Below are positions 1-9,811 of a stretch of DNA of 64,000 nt, one piece after another (the stretch's first letter is position 1; each line of letters begins with the position of its first letter). Made by a program: the position numbers and the translations under genes. The DNA is from Symbiodinium sp. CCMP2592 (taxonomy: Eukaryota; Sar; Dinophyceae; Suessiales; Symbiodiniaceae), in the NCBI GenBank assembly GCA_905221615.1, contig CAJNDT010006187.1:1-64000 (forward strand), given 5' to 3'. The notes beneath the pieces were generated by a model. That model saw only the letters and a program-made list of their open reading frames with translations, was not told the DNA's origin and ran no database searches.

Positions 1-98
1 ATGTAATGCGGTGTCTGCACCCGACAACGACCAACCAACACACTCCAAGGATCATCGACGCTTGCAGAAAACAGACCTTTGAACGCGGCAAACACAAG

Positions 99-2159
99 TC
101 AACGGACCGGGGGCGCATCACCTCGAAGATAGTCACTACGGGTGAGACGTTCCTCAAGACACAACTGTCCTATATGATACCAAGTTTGCGCGACACTCAA
201 TTTCTTTGTTTGCAAGTCGGCGACGTTATCCGTTCCTGGGACGTGTGTAACCAGGATCTCGCCGTTCTCAACCTTATCCTGCAAGTAGCAAAGACGAAGG
301 TCCACGTGACGCATCCTTCTCAGGAAGCCGGACATCATACTGACCTGGCGAGCGGAAGAGCTGTCCGTAGGCAGGTATAGGGGTTGCGCAACGCTTTCGA
401 AAAGGTGGCCCAAAAGCTGCCCCAATCCTACAAGCTCGCGCGCCATCTCAACCATAGCGAAAAGCTCAGACTCCGCACTGGAGAGTGCTACGATAGGCTG
501 GAGCCTCGAGTAAGTCTTGATACAGTTCCCATTCAGATAAATCACTCCTCCGCTGGTGCTCTTCCGTCCAGTAGAGCGTTCAGAGGCCCAATTAGCGTCG
601 CTGAATCCAACGAGGGTTGCAGTCCCAGGTTGAGCTTTGGAGTCCTTCTGAAAGACCTGAACAAGATCGGGAACCTCCAACAGCCAACGGAGCACTTTAC
701 GCATACAATCCTCATGCACAGCGCGCGGACAGGCTTGACCTCTAGACAGCATGGAGTGAAAATAACACAAATCCCCCCTGGTTTGCACAAGCCAGCCTAG
801 TTTCCCTAGGGTGCTTCTAAAGCGGCTCGCGGCTTCAGGGGATAGCTCTTCGGAGGGCTTCTCGGGGTCTTCCTTGTCAAGGATCGATCGGAGGTCTGGT
901 GGTGCAGTGCAGGGCTTCATCTTCCTGCGGTTCTCCTGGCTCCACCCAAAAGCCTCGAAGATCGAATCGACGTATTCTTTCTTCACAGCCAACAAGATCT
1001 CATGGCCACGCTTGATTATCTCACGGCCTAAGAATCCGATCCTGCCGTCCTCATCCAAGCGTCCAGTCAACTTGACCTTAAGACGGCCCATGAGGAAGTC
1101 TAGAAGCTGTTGGTTTGCCTCTTTCGTTCTTGTGGCTAGCAAGATGTCGTCGACGTACACAAGACAAAGCACAAGGATGGCTCCCCAATACCCTTTGTAC
1201 AACGTAGGTTCAATAAGAGAAGGAAACAATCCCAACTCAGCAAGAAGTCCAGCAAGATGCTTCTGCCACGAAAGGCCTGCCGATCTCAAGCCATATATGG
1301 CTTTCTCCAGGATGACGTAAACCTTAGAGCCATCAGGGTTCTGAAAGCATCCCGGCAACTCAAGCACGGTATCAAGAACCAACTTGGCATACAAGAAGGC
1401 AGTCGAAACGTCAAGTCCCCAAAGGACAAGCGTATCCTGGACAACACGACAGATGAAAGCCTTGAAGGCCTCCACAGAAGCAGTCTGGCTCGCAATGCCC
1501 CAGTCAAGCGCCGAAGGTTGATTGAAAGCAAAGTCTTTTGCAACAAGGCGCGCACGCACAATGTGCTGATCGTCAACATCAACCTTGTCAGTGAAGACAA
1601 AACGCGAATTAATGATCTTGGCACCTGTCTCCTGGCAGTGGGTCTTAATCTCATCATAGGTGCGGGCGTTGCCGACACCCAAGTTGTGCATAGCAGACAC
1701 CTCTTTCTGCATGCCAACCCACGTTTTCTGAGGATCCAAAGGCAAGCCACTGACATCATCAACCACAGAAGTGGGCTTGATGACCCACACCTCCCGAGCA
1801 CCGAAAGGCATGGCTACCCCCTCATCGGGGTTACTGTGCTGAGCGGGTGCTTTTCTCTTAAGCTGAGCAGCAAACAAGCCGACCTCACCGTAATCAACAG
1901 GACTCAGGTGATGCTTCTGGTCCGGAATCACTGAGAACATGAACTGAGGCATGCTCGTACTGTCAAGGACATCCGGGACCTGAGCAACATCCATGGGCAC
2001 AGTGTGGTCGTCCATATCAACCTGATCCATCTCAACGTCCCCACCAGGGAGATACTCCTGAGGGAGCTCAGAGTCTTGGGCTGCTTGTGAGGGTTCGGGC
2101 ACCAGGTGCTGCAGATCCTCAGGAACAGGAGACCCAGGAAGACTGGGCTCGTAGTCCAA
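99..2159 (-). CDS. Copia-type reverse transcriptase-RNase H (element A, 3' part of pol)
   Basis: The open stretch is 686 codons. Residues 145-345 are the RT core: GLDVSTAFL near residue 248 carries the first catalytic Asp, and YVDD lies at 335-338. The RNase H domain follows, with SDANWAS near 520, SSAESELFA near 570 and TDSSSARQV near 606. The last 60 residues are the usual copia tail (HVPGTDNVADLQTKKL). The product would copy the element's RNA into DNA inside its particle. The frame opens at a TTG codon only because a tandem duplication places a TGA just upstream, so this is not a true start. The conserved motifs look intact although the upstream frame is broken. The family assignment is firm; activity is unknown. 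Confidence 0.9.
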   Translation of the reverse strand: MDYEPSLPGSPVPEDLQHLVPEPSQAAQDSELPQEYLPGGDVEMDQVDMDDHTVPMDVAQVPDVLDSTSMPQFMFSVIPDQKHHLSPVDYGEVGLFAAQLKRKAPAQHSNPDEGVAMPFGAREVWVIKPTSVVDDVSGLPLDPQKTWVGMQKEVSAMHNLGVGNARTYDEIKTHCQETGAKIINSRFVFTDKVDVDDQHIVRARLVAKDFAFNQPSALDWGIASQTASVEAFKAFICRVVQDTLVLWGLDVSTAFLYAKLVLDTVLELPGCFQNPDGSKVYVILEKAIYGLRSAGLSWQKHLAGLLAELGLFPSLIEPTLYKGYWGAILVLCLVYVDDILLATRTKEANQQLLDFLMGRLKVKLTGRLDEDGRIGFLGREIIKRGHEILLAVKKEYVDSIFEAFGWSQENRRKMKPCTAPPDLRSILDKEDPEKPSEELSPEAASRFRSTLGKLGWLVQTRGDLCYFHSMLSRGQACPRAVHEDCMRKVLRWLLEVPDLVQVFQKDSKAQPGTATLVGFSDANWASERSTGRKSTSGGVIYLNGNCIKTYSRLQPIVALSSAESELFAMVEMARELVGLGQLLGHLFESVAQPLYLPTDSSSARQVSMMSGFLRRMRHVDLRLCYLQDKVENGEILVTHVPGTDNVADLQTKKLSVAQTWYHIGQLCLEERLTRSDYLRGDAPPVR

Positions 2160-2432
2160 GCTCTCTTCTCAGGTGATGCTTCTGGTCCGGAATCACTGAG
2201 AACATGAACTGAGGCATGCTCGTACTGTCAAGGACATCCGGGACCTGAGCAACATCCATGGGCACAGTGTGGTCGTCCATATCAACCTGATCCATCTCAA
2301 CGTCCCCACCAGGGAGATACTCCTGAGGGAGCTCAGAGTCTTGGGCTGCTTGTGAGGGTTCGGGCACCAGGTGCTGCAGATCCTCAGGAACAGGAGACCC
2401 AGGAAGACTGGGCTCGTAGTCCAAGCTCTCTT
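1903..2432. repeat. 265-bp exact-looking tandem duplication inside pol
   Basis: The block 1903-2167 is repeated at 2168-2432. Both copies encode the acidic linker upstream of RT (LDYEPSLPGSPV to FSVIPDQKHH on the minus strand). The unit is 265 bp, one more than a multiple of three, so the second copy throws the reading frame and creates a TGA at the junction. By eye the copies look identical, which points to a recent event. Confidence 0.9.
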
Positions 2433-2534
2433 CTTCAAGCTCCACAACTTCAGGGTTCGGGTTGATTTCCCGAAAGCTTCGCGAAGGGTTCTTCCGTGTG
2501 GAACGCCGCAGTTGAGTACATAGATGACAGACAT
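2119..2534 (-). pseudogene. Detached upstream piece of element A pol
   Basis: This piece encodes the stretch just N-terminal to the RT fragment. It contains the second copy of the LDYEPSLPG linker, preceded by residues reading NPNPEVVELEEES. It runs out of frame into the duplication and stops at 2119. Upstream, near 2535, recognisable pol sequence ends and the short tandem repeats begin. It is acidic and has no catalytic motif. It is a remnant of one pol frame, not a gene. Confidence 0.7.
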
Positions 2535-2540
2535 AGAATC

Positions 2541-2935
2541 AACTTACTTGACTCCATACTTTACTCTACACTTGATACTTGACTCTACACTTGATACTTA
2601 CTTACTTACTTGTGACTGACTCTGTGACTTACTCTGTGACTTACTCTGTGACTTACTCTTGACTTACTCTGTGACTTACTCTGTGACTTACTCTGTGACT
2701 TACTCTTGACTTACTCTGTGACTTACTCTCTGACTTACTTACTCTCTGACTTACTCTCTGACTTACTCTGTACCTCTCTACATACTCTCTACATCTCGTG
2801 ACTTACTCTTGACTTACTCTGTGATTTACTCTGTGACTTACTCTCTGACTTACTCTCTGACTTACTATCTGACTTACTCTCTACCTCTCTACATACTCTC
2901 TACATCTCGGTATCTAAATCTCTCTTCTAAAGCCA
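2541..2935. repeat. Short tandem repeat, unit around GACTTACTCTGT
   Basis: About 390 bp of imperfect 10-12-bp units of the type GACTTACTCTGT, GACTTACTCTCT and CTCTACATACT. There is no coding content. It forms the boundary between the RT fragment and a longer satellite. Confidence 0.9.
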
Positions 2936-4005
2936 GGGGTGGCACCGTCGTCGTCCATCGGGAATGCAACCCTTCCCAAGGATTCGCCTCCTCGAGCGCC
3001 CAAACGCTAGGTAAAGTTACACATTTTAGGCGCGCCGCGCAACCCTTCCCAGGGATTCGCCTCCTCGAGCGCCCAAACGCTAGGTAAAGTTACACATTTT
3101 AGGCGCGCCGCGCAACCCTTCCCAGGGATTCGCCTCCTCGAGCGCCCAAACGCTAGGTAAAGTTACACATTTTAGGCGCCCGGCGCAACCCTTCCCAGGG
3201 ATTCGCCTCCTCGAGCGCCCAAACGCTAGGTAAAGTTACACATTTTAGGCGCCCGGCGCAACCCTTCCCAGGGATTGGAACTCTCGAGCGCCCAAACGCT
3301 AGGTAAAGTTACACATTTTAGGGTTCCCGCGCAACCCTTCACAGGGATTCGCCTCCTCGGGCGTTCAAACGCGAGGTAAAGTTACACATTTTAGGGTTCC
3401 CGCGCAACCCTTCCCAGGGATTCGCTTCCTCGGGTGTTCAAACGCGAAGTAAAGTTACACATTTTGCGGGCGCCGCGCAACCCTTCACAGGGTTTGGGCG
3501 CAGCTCAACTGCATTTTGCAACCCTTCACAGGGATTGGCATTTTGCAACCCTTCACAGGGATTGGCATGGTCGAATGCACGAACGCTAGGTAAAGTTGCA
3601 ATTTTTGATGTGCATTGAAATGAATTTTGCAACCCTTCACAGGGATTGGCGTGGTCGAGTGTTCGAACGCGAGGTAAAGTTGCAATTTTTTATGAGCATT
3701 GAGATGAATTTTGCAACCCCTCACAGGGATTGGCGTGGTCGAGTGTTCGAACGCGAGGCAAAGTTGCAATTTTTGATGTGCATTGAAATGAATTTTGCAA
3801 CCCTTCACAGGGATTGGCGTGGTCGAGTGTTCGAACGCGAGGTAAAGTTGCAATTTTTGATGTGTATTGAGATGAATTTTGCAACCCTTCACACAGATTG
3901 GCGTTGTCGAGTGTTCGAACGCGAGGTAAAGTTATTACTTTTGATGTGCATTGAGGTGAAACTTGCAACCCTTCACAGAAATTGGCGTTGTCGAGTGTTC
4001 GAACT
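2936..4005. repeat. Minisatellite of 73-85-bp units
   Basis: About 13 tandem units share GCAACCCTTC(C/A)CAGGGATT followed by a CGAGCG/CGAGTG stretch and GGTAAAGTT. The units up to about 3,480 have a period of 73 bp and carry ACACATTTTAGGCGCG. Those from about 3,580 have a period of about 84 bp and carry GCAATTTTTGATGTGCATTG. This is two homogenised sub-arrays of one family. ORFs crossing it are artefacts of the repeat. Confidence 0.9.
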
Positions 4006-4354
4006 AGTACTAGTACTACTACTACTACTACCACTACTACAACTATTATTACTACTACTACTGCTACTACTACCACTACTACAAAAGAATACTACTACTA
4101 CTACTACTACTGCTACTACTACTACTACTACTGCTACTACTACTAGTACTACTACTACTACTACTACTACCACTACTACTACCACTACTACTGCTACTGC
4201 TACTACTGCTACTACTACTACTACTACTACTACTAGTACTAGTACCACAACAACAACTACAACAACAACAACTACTACTACTACGACTACGACTGCGACT
4301 ACGCAACGACGACTACTACTACAACTACTACGACTACCACTACTATCACTACTA

Positions 4355-4394
<40 letters not shown>

Positions 4395-4405
4395 GCGACA
4401 TAAAG
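4006..4405. repeat. Trinucleotide microsatellite (TAC/ACT)n
   Basis: Roughly 400 bp of nearly pure TAC units with interspersed TGC, CAC, AAC and GAC triplets. All frames are open on both strands and give homopolymer-like peptides, so no gene is called. Confidence 0.95.
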
Positions 4406-4854
4406 TGACCATGCATAGAGTCATAGAGTCACGTTGAAACCACAGTAATCAGGGATGTCTATATAGTGAGGTTCCGGAGCTAGGAAAGGAAGACTTCTGC
4501 GTCATGTTGGACTATACCCTAAACCCGCTAAACCTGAACATTAGTGTTCATAGAGTGAACTACATCAAGTCAAGTGCGTGGTACATAGATGACTCCATGA
4601 CTCTATGACTCTTTCTCACTCTGACGCTATGACTCTATAACACTATGACTCTATGATTCTGTTTCACTGTGACTCTATGACTCTATATGACTCTATGACT
4701 CTTTGAACTATGACTTGTGCTTGACATGTACTCGACTCTATTTCTCGATGACTCTATGAACTATGACTTGTACGACTCTTGACTGTATGTGACACTCCGA
4801 CTCTGTGACTCCGTGCTTTTGACTCGGTGACTCTATGACCCTATACACTGGATT
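4406..4854. repeat. Degenerate TGACTCTA-type repeat
   Basis: Starts with about 150 bp of non-repetitive sequence. From about 4,580 it becomes imperfect repeats of CTATGACTCT and GACTCTATGA up to the integrase stop codon. No coding content is seen. Confidence 0.8.
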
Positions 4855-6440
4855 CTATGACGTAGCGTAACACTCTTCGCTGATGATGCTTTCGGGCCAA
4901 TTGTCTTCTAGTTTTACTTGAGGCTTGTCAGGGGCTTGTTGCTGTTCAGGATTGTCAAGGTCACCGAGCGTATCCCTGATGTAATCACGAAAGCGAACTT
5001 TGCAACGCCTAGAGTGGAAGCGCGATCTACCTAAGCATCCCGGACAACGTGCCGTTTTGTTGTTTTCAAGCCATTCAGGCTCCGGTTGCGGCAACGGGAT
5101 TGCTTTCCTCGGTAGGGCCACCCCTGGTAGGCTTTCATAATCAGGCTCATCAGGATTAGCCTCGGCGATAGTGGGTAACAAGTTCGACGAGAACGTCACT
5201 GGGTAGGCCATCTTGAGAGCCCGGGCGACGCATCTTTTCATAGACCCATTTGAGAGTCTGATCATGAAGTGATGCCCTTGCCCACCAATCACGGGGCCGA
5301 GATAGGCACCAATGTCGTATCGACCGTCAACTTGTGATGCAAGGTGTTCTGGGGGCTGAATGTACATGATGCAAGCGAAAGGAAACAACAAGTGAGGCGT
5401 GTGACTCTCACCCAAAGCTCGCTGCAAAGGACTCAACAGTTGACCCTGCGACGTTCCGAACCGGTTGTGTGAAGCAGCCGCATGGCTGTGAAGCAATTCC
5501 ATCGCTTCCTCATTTGCCAACAATTTCAAGCCACTCACGCCCTTGGCGTGAAGCTCGTTGGCCAAAGCGGTTTCTTTAAGCGTGCGGATTGCTCTCTCAG
5601 CTACCGGGGCGTGCTTGCTAGGAGAGGTTTTGGTAGAAACCGAACTCCCACCTGTAACCTCAACAACCTCGGCTGCTATGGCTGCTAAAAGCGGTTCCCC
5701 GTCATGTACAACATGAACTTCTTTGAGACCGAATGAGTTGAGGAATTTGACTAGCTTCCCCACTGTGACTTTTCGGTAATCTCCTGCATAGGTAGCAGCT
5801 GTGCCTACACAATACGTCGGTACGTGCACCACAGCGATCAAACGGATGCCTCGATACCAGTATTGATCCATCTGCACCTCAAGTGGGTCGACACTTTTGC
5901 GTGTTCGGGCGGGCGCTAGCCCTTTAGACCTTACACAGCTAGGACAGCCACCCCAGTAGGGGGTATGACCCTGACGTTGGTGGCGCAATCTAGCTCCGGC
6001 ACCGATGTTTTCGGGGAGAGCTTCTTCAGGGTCTACCGGGGGTTTGGTGTTGTTCGGGGTGGTTCTCTCTAACCCTTCACGGTCATCACCATCATCATCA
6101 AAAAGCTGCTCTAGCTCTTCAACACCAATGGCACCACCCACATCACCTGAATCAAGCAATGGGCGACAGACCGACATGCACGCTGAACTACCTACTGGCA
6201 CGCAGGCTGCACGACCTACCTGCAAGCAAGCTAGACTACCTACCGGAACACAAGCTGGGCAACCTACCTGCACGCAAGCTGGACTACCTAACTGAACACA
6301 CGCTGGGCAACCTACCTGCACGCAAGCTGGACTACCTAGCTGAACACACGCTGGGCAACCTACCGGCAGCACTTCTCTGACAGCGGCACTCTGCAAGAGA
6401 ACCTCACGAGCTCTCTCCTTTGGCTGCTGCTCAAAGGCGG
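4855..6440 (-). CDS. Copia-type integrase (element A pol)
   Basis: This is the 3' part of a long open frame (4855-9192). The zinc-binding end is seen as H-x4-H followed by CPSC (around 5,950). The catalytic triad is D in MDQYWYRG (about 5,866), D in HDGEPLL (about 5,701) and E in APVAERAIRT (about 5,590). After the core come the copia-style lines on element placement and the GYDIGAYLGP-like segment. The enzyme would insert the cDNA into host chromosomes. The frame ends at 4855 in sequence that is not RT, and the next pol part is 2.4 kb away behind repeats. The integrase looks intact in its motifs. Its true N-terminal limit depends on how the overlapping proline-rich frame is used. Confidence 0.85.
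6165..6372 (-). repeat. Eight or so CPAC-containing octapeptide repeats in the pol frame
   Basis: A 24-bp unit (doubling as a 48-bp unit) encodes tandem octapeptides of the form VGCPACVQ, LGSPACVQ and VGSLACLQ, just upstream of the integrase zinc finger. Several units keep a CxxC spacing; others have the first Cys replaced by Ser or Arg. It is followed by an acidic stretch (ELEQLFDDDGDD). I know of no standard copia domain like this. Confidence 0.8.
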
Positions 6441-6446
6441 CTAAAG

Positions 6447-8255
6447 TTACAGGTCGCTGTCGCTGCTGATTGCCTCGACCTCTTCGAGGTCTACAAGCGG
6501 AGGAACCAAAGGTGCCGGTTTCGCTGCCGTTGCCAAACTGGTCGGCGGTGGCACAAATCGTTCCTCTTCCGTGGGCATCTCGATGGTGTAGTGAACGCCC
6601 ACCACCGCCCGGGGTTTCGGCACATGCTTGGATACCGGCATCAGCTTCTTTGTTGTAGGCCTTGGTGTGGCTGCCGGCGGCATGAACGACGGCCTTGATG
6701 TTGGAAATGGCGCCCGGAGAGAAGGCGCTGCTGTGGGCGTTGGCATCGGCGCTGAATTCGGCGCCACTGGTACTGTACTCGGCCTCGGTGCTGTGGTCGG
6801 TCGGGCCGGATAGGGCCTGTAGCGGTAATCCATGGGGATCTGCGGGGGCACGTGCATCTGCATGGGCACCGGAATCTGCATAGGAACCTGCATCTGCATG
6901 GGAAAATGTATGGGCACCTGCATTGTTGCTGGCACCGACCTTTGAGCTGGAACTCGAGGAGGTTCCGGCGTATTCTCCACCTTGGGCGCAGGAGGAGGGC
7001 TCGGCATCCTTGTCGAAGCGGCCTTTGCTTGAGCACTGGCCTTTGCTCGAGCCGCGGCCTGTGCAAAGTCCGTCACTTCTCTCTGGCCCAAGAACCCCAT
7101 CCGGGCACCTTCCATGGCCGAGAAGGGCATATGCCTCGTCGGCACCACAGGATCCACCGCCGCCACCGGAGGTGTTGTTGTTGCCACCGGCTTTGCCACA
7201 GGGGCCGGCGATGTCAAAGGAGCCGGGGTTGTCACAGGAGCCGGCGATGTAACAGGAGCCGGCGTTGCCACAGGAGCCGGCGTTGTTGTAGTTGCGCCCT
7301 TCGGCGGCTTTGGAATCGCTGCCTTCGAACCCTTCGGCGGCTTTGGAACCGCTGCTTTTGGAACCTTTGGAGCGGCAGCCTTCGGAGCGGCCCTCGGTGG
7401 AGGTGGTGCTGTCCAGATGTTGGGCGGCGCTGGCGCGGCCTTTGGCGGACTCTTTGGCGGACTCTTTGGCGTTGGTGGTGTAATCGGAGACTTCGGTGGT
7501 GTGGCTGGCCCCTTTGGGGGCGTACTTGGCACCATAGCTGTTGAGCCTGGGGTCTTCGGTGGAGTCACAGGCTGCTGTGCCCCACGTATCGCGGACAACA
7601 CCCCCTGCCTCCTTTCGCTGGCTCGCTGCCTGAACTGGGCTAGATCCGCAATTTTCTCCTGCATAACGGCGCCCTGGGAGCTGGTTGCGGGCGCACCCGA
7701 GCCAGGAGCAATGTTGGAGGCTGTGGTGCTCGACGTTGGTCTCCATTTGCCCCAACACTCGTCCTCGTCCGTCTCCTCCTCCTGTGCTTCCACGCTCATA
7801 GGGACCGTGCTCGGCTCCGGCACGGGAGGCATAGGAGTTGTATCCGGCTCCGGCATGGGTGGTTTGAGAGGAGCCACTTTCCCACGCCATGCGTACACAG
7901 GAGTGGTCACGACCGGGCTGTCTGGAGAGTCTTGCCTGGCCAGTGCCTTGGCACCAGCCTTCGTAAGAGCGCCGCGGGGAGAAGTCTCCGATCCTGGCAG
8001 AATCAACGGACTCGGCGGCTCCACCGGACTGCTTTCGAAAAGGCTCGCAAAACTCATCGGCGGACTCTCTTCCACCTCTGCTGTCGGCAAGTCCGGCTCT
8101 GTGAGGTGAGGAGACAATTCCGGGGAAGAGACCGGAGTCGGCAGCGCCACGTCGTTGGAGAGCTCCGTCTGCTCCGCCGGCAACCTTTGAACCCGGAAGG
8201 TCGAGTTCTCCATGTCCTGGTCCTCCATCTCTTGGTCCGGATTCGAACCAGACAT
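6447..8255 (-). CDS. Proline/alanine-rich acidic-ended ORF inside element A pol
   Basis: The ATG at 8255 opens about 602 codons, ending in an acidic tail (EAISSDSDL). The N-terminal quarter is acidic and Ser/Pro-rich. A short charged segment (EKIADLAQFRQRASERR) may be helical. Next come PPKSP/PKAA repeats, TPAPVTSPAPV repeats, a Met/Pro/Gln stretch (QVPMQIPVPMQM) and a more ordered C-terminus. It lies in a different frame from the protease and integrase, yet their frame also stays open across it. The composition here is protein-like, while the overlapping frame reads as disordered Gly/Ser/Cys-rich sequence, so I take this frame as the coding one. Function is unknown: it may be a linker reached by frameshifting or an accessory protein. 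Confidence 0.55.
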   Translation of the reverse strand: MSGSNPDQEMEDQDMENSTFRVQRLPAEQTELSNDVALPTPVSSPELSPHLTEPDLPTAEVEESPPMSFASLFESSPVEPPSPLILPGSETSPRGALTKAGAKALARQDSPDSPVVTTPVYAWRGKVAPLKPPMPEPDTTPMPPVPEPSTVPMSVEAQEEETDEDECWGKWRPTSSTTASNIAPGSGAPATSSQGAVMQEKIADLAQFRQRASERRQGVLSAIRGAQQPVTPPKTPGSTAMVPSTPPKGPATPPKSPITPPTPKSPPKSPPKAAPAPPNIWTAPPPPRAAPKAAAPKVPKAAVPKPPKGSKAAIPKPPKGATTTTPAPVATPAPVTSPAPVTTPAPLTSPAPVAKPVATTTPPVAAVDPVVPTRHMPFSAMEGARMGFLGQREVTDFAQAAARAKASAQAKAASTRMPSPPPAPKVENTPEPPRVPAQRSVPATMQVPIHFPMQMQVPMQIPVPMQMHVPPQIPMDYRYRPYPARPTTAPRPSTVPVAPNSAPMPTPTAAPSLRAPFPTSRPSFMPPAATPRPTTKKLMPVSKHVPKPRAVVGVHYTIEMPTEEERFVPPPTSLATAAKPAPLVPPLVDLEEVEAISSDSDL

Positions 8256-8258
8256 CAC

Positions 8259-9192
8259 GCCTTACACACCCTATTTGGCCTTCCGAGCATGAGCGGCTTT
8301 GGGCTTCGGGGTATTCACTGCCGGGACCTAAAAGGTGAGAAGACGCAACCGACCGACCGACGCACAAGCTACCTACACTCCTAGATCCTACTTCTCCTAA
8401 GGGGTGAGACGAGGCAACCGACGAAACTGCACTGCCTACGCTTCCCTTCTCTTCACTTTGCAAAACAAGCATAGAAGGATCTGGCTCTACATAGGTGCAA
8501 GCTTTCAACCACGACGTGTTGGCGTACAATTCTGTCTCAAAGCGCAGACCACCCGGAGGATAGGCTACGTGTAACTGAGGATCATAGTCATAATGAAAGA
8601 TCCTAAAGCCTAAGGACTGCAAGATGCCTGAGCTAAGGATGCTTATCGAATTGGGGGCAATATACGCTTCCAGCTGCACTCGAATCTCTCTGTAAGCTTG
8701 GGTTCCAGAGGGCCCCGATTCGAAACAAGGGAACCAAAGCTCTAGCAACCCATACCTAGTTATCTCCATAGTCTGGTCGTTGGCGACACTTACAAAGAGA
8801 GGCTCAACCTCAAGCTCTCGGATCAGCTTCGCAGTCACTCCAAGCATGTCTTGCGAAACAAGGTGAACACTCCCACCGCTATCAATCAAGAGATACGAGG
8901 GGTCGTCCCTAGTGACTGCAGGAAGTGCCAAAGTTGGAAAAGCAAGGCACTCTGAAGACCGATCCCGAAGCTGAGGCTGCGGCGCGGAAGCAAGTCTCAA
9001 AGCAATCACTGCTACGGCTACGCAAGCATACGTGAAACATGACTGCCGTGGGCTACTCAAGCATGCAACCAACCGACAAATCAAGCATCCTACCATGCAA
9101 AACATGAAAAACGTGAAAATCAAGGCAGTCATGGTGAAAAACTGTCCCCTCTCAGGCATTGCTTCAGAAATCTGCCCTGCCGCGGGCAACAA
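8259..9192 (-). CDS. Aspartic protease region with preceding hydrophobic segments (element A)
   Basis: The frame overlaps the end of the nucleocapsid ORF by about 64 bp and sits in the -1 frame relative to it, as expected for gag-pol slippage. The first codon of the open stretch is TTG, so no separate start is claimed. Residues 18-45 and about 52-70 are strongly hydrophobic (ALIFTFFMFCMVGCLICRLV and CVAVAVIALRL), like two membrane spans. The protease follows with LLIDSGGSVHLV (about 8,880), a DSG active site typical of retropepsins, which act as dimers to cut the polyprotein. Downstream residues resemble the flap and C-terminal part of the domain. The hydrophobic part is unusual before a copia protease. 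Confidence 0.75.
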
Positions 9193-9811
9193 GACGACAT
9201 AAGGAGGGCCGCTTTGCCAATCTTCCCGGCACCCTTTGGAGCAGTGGGAGCTGGCGCCGCAGTCGAGGAAGGTGCAGGAGGGGCCACCTTGGGAGTGGCA
9301 CTCTCTGTTGCCGCCGCTGCGGTCGCAGCAGCCTTCTCATCGGCAATCCTCTTCCTGCACTCGTTGGCCCAATGGCCCGGCTTGTGGCAGTAATTGCAAG
9401 TGCCCGGCTTCTTCTTTCCAGGAGCCGGCGTTGCAGATCGTGGCCTTCCGCCCTTCTTGCCATCTTTGCCTTTGTCCTTTCCCTTTCCTCCTTTGTCTTT
9501 GCCTTTGCCTTTATCACCATGCTTGCCTTGGCCTTTTCCATGACCTTTTCCTTTGGGCTCGCCACCCTTGGGCTCACCCTTCTCAGAACGATCAGCACCA
9601 AAAGCTGCAAAGCCCTTGGCGTTCGAGGCTTCCTTGTGAAAGTTCAAAACACGAAGCTGCTCATCATAGAAAACCAAACCGCGCTCAAGCTGCTCCAAGG
9701 TTGTCAAAGACCCATGCAACAAAAGGTACTTCTTGCAATCATCATGAAGGTGCTTCAAGATGCAACTGATAACATCAGCCTGCTGCAGTTCAAGGTCTGG
9801 GTACTTGTTGG
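9129..9811 (-). CDS. Gag C-terminal part with CCHC zinc knuckle (element A)
   Basis: This frame continues the capsid domain (NKYPDLELQQADVISC onward) after a frame break at 9812. A Lys/Gly-rich basic stretch follows (KGKGHGKGQGKHGDKG and similar, about 9,600-9,430). Next is one zinc knuckle, CNYCHKPGHWANEC, with the C-x2-C-x4-H-x4-C spacing that binds RNA in nucleocapsids. The tail is Ala/Pro-rich and ends at 9129, overlapping the protease frame. It needs a one-base shift from the upstream gag ORF, so it is either decayed there or relies on slippage. Confidence 0.8.

Noticed and set aside
3580-4000. tRNA-like boxes (TGGCGTGGTCGAGTG and GTTCGAAC) in the minisatellite
   Set aside because: Spacing between the boxes is far too short and no cloverleaf can be drawn.
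3596-4408. 270-codon ORF across the minisatellite and TAC repeat
   Set aside because: Repeat-derived; the second half is only Thr, Leu or Tyr runs.
7114-8109. 331-codon + strand Gly/Ala/Val-rich ORF opposite element A pol
   Set aside because: Mirror of the Pro/Ala-rich minus-strand frame in GC-rich DNA, with no domain of its own.
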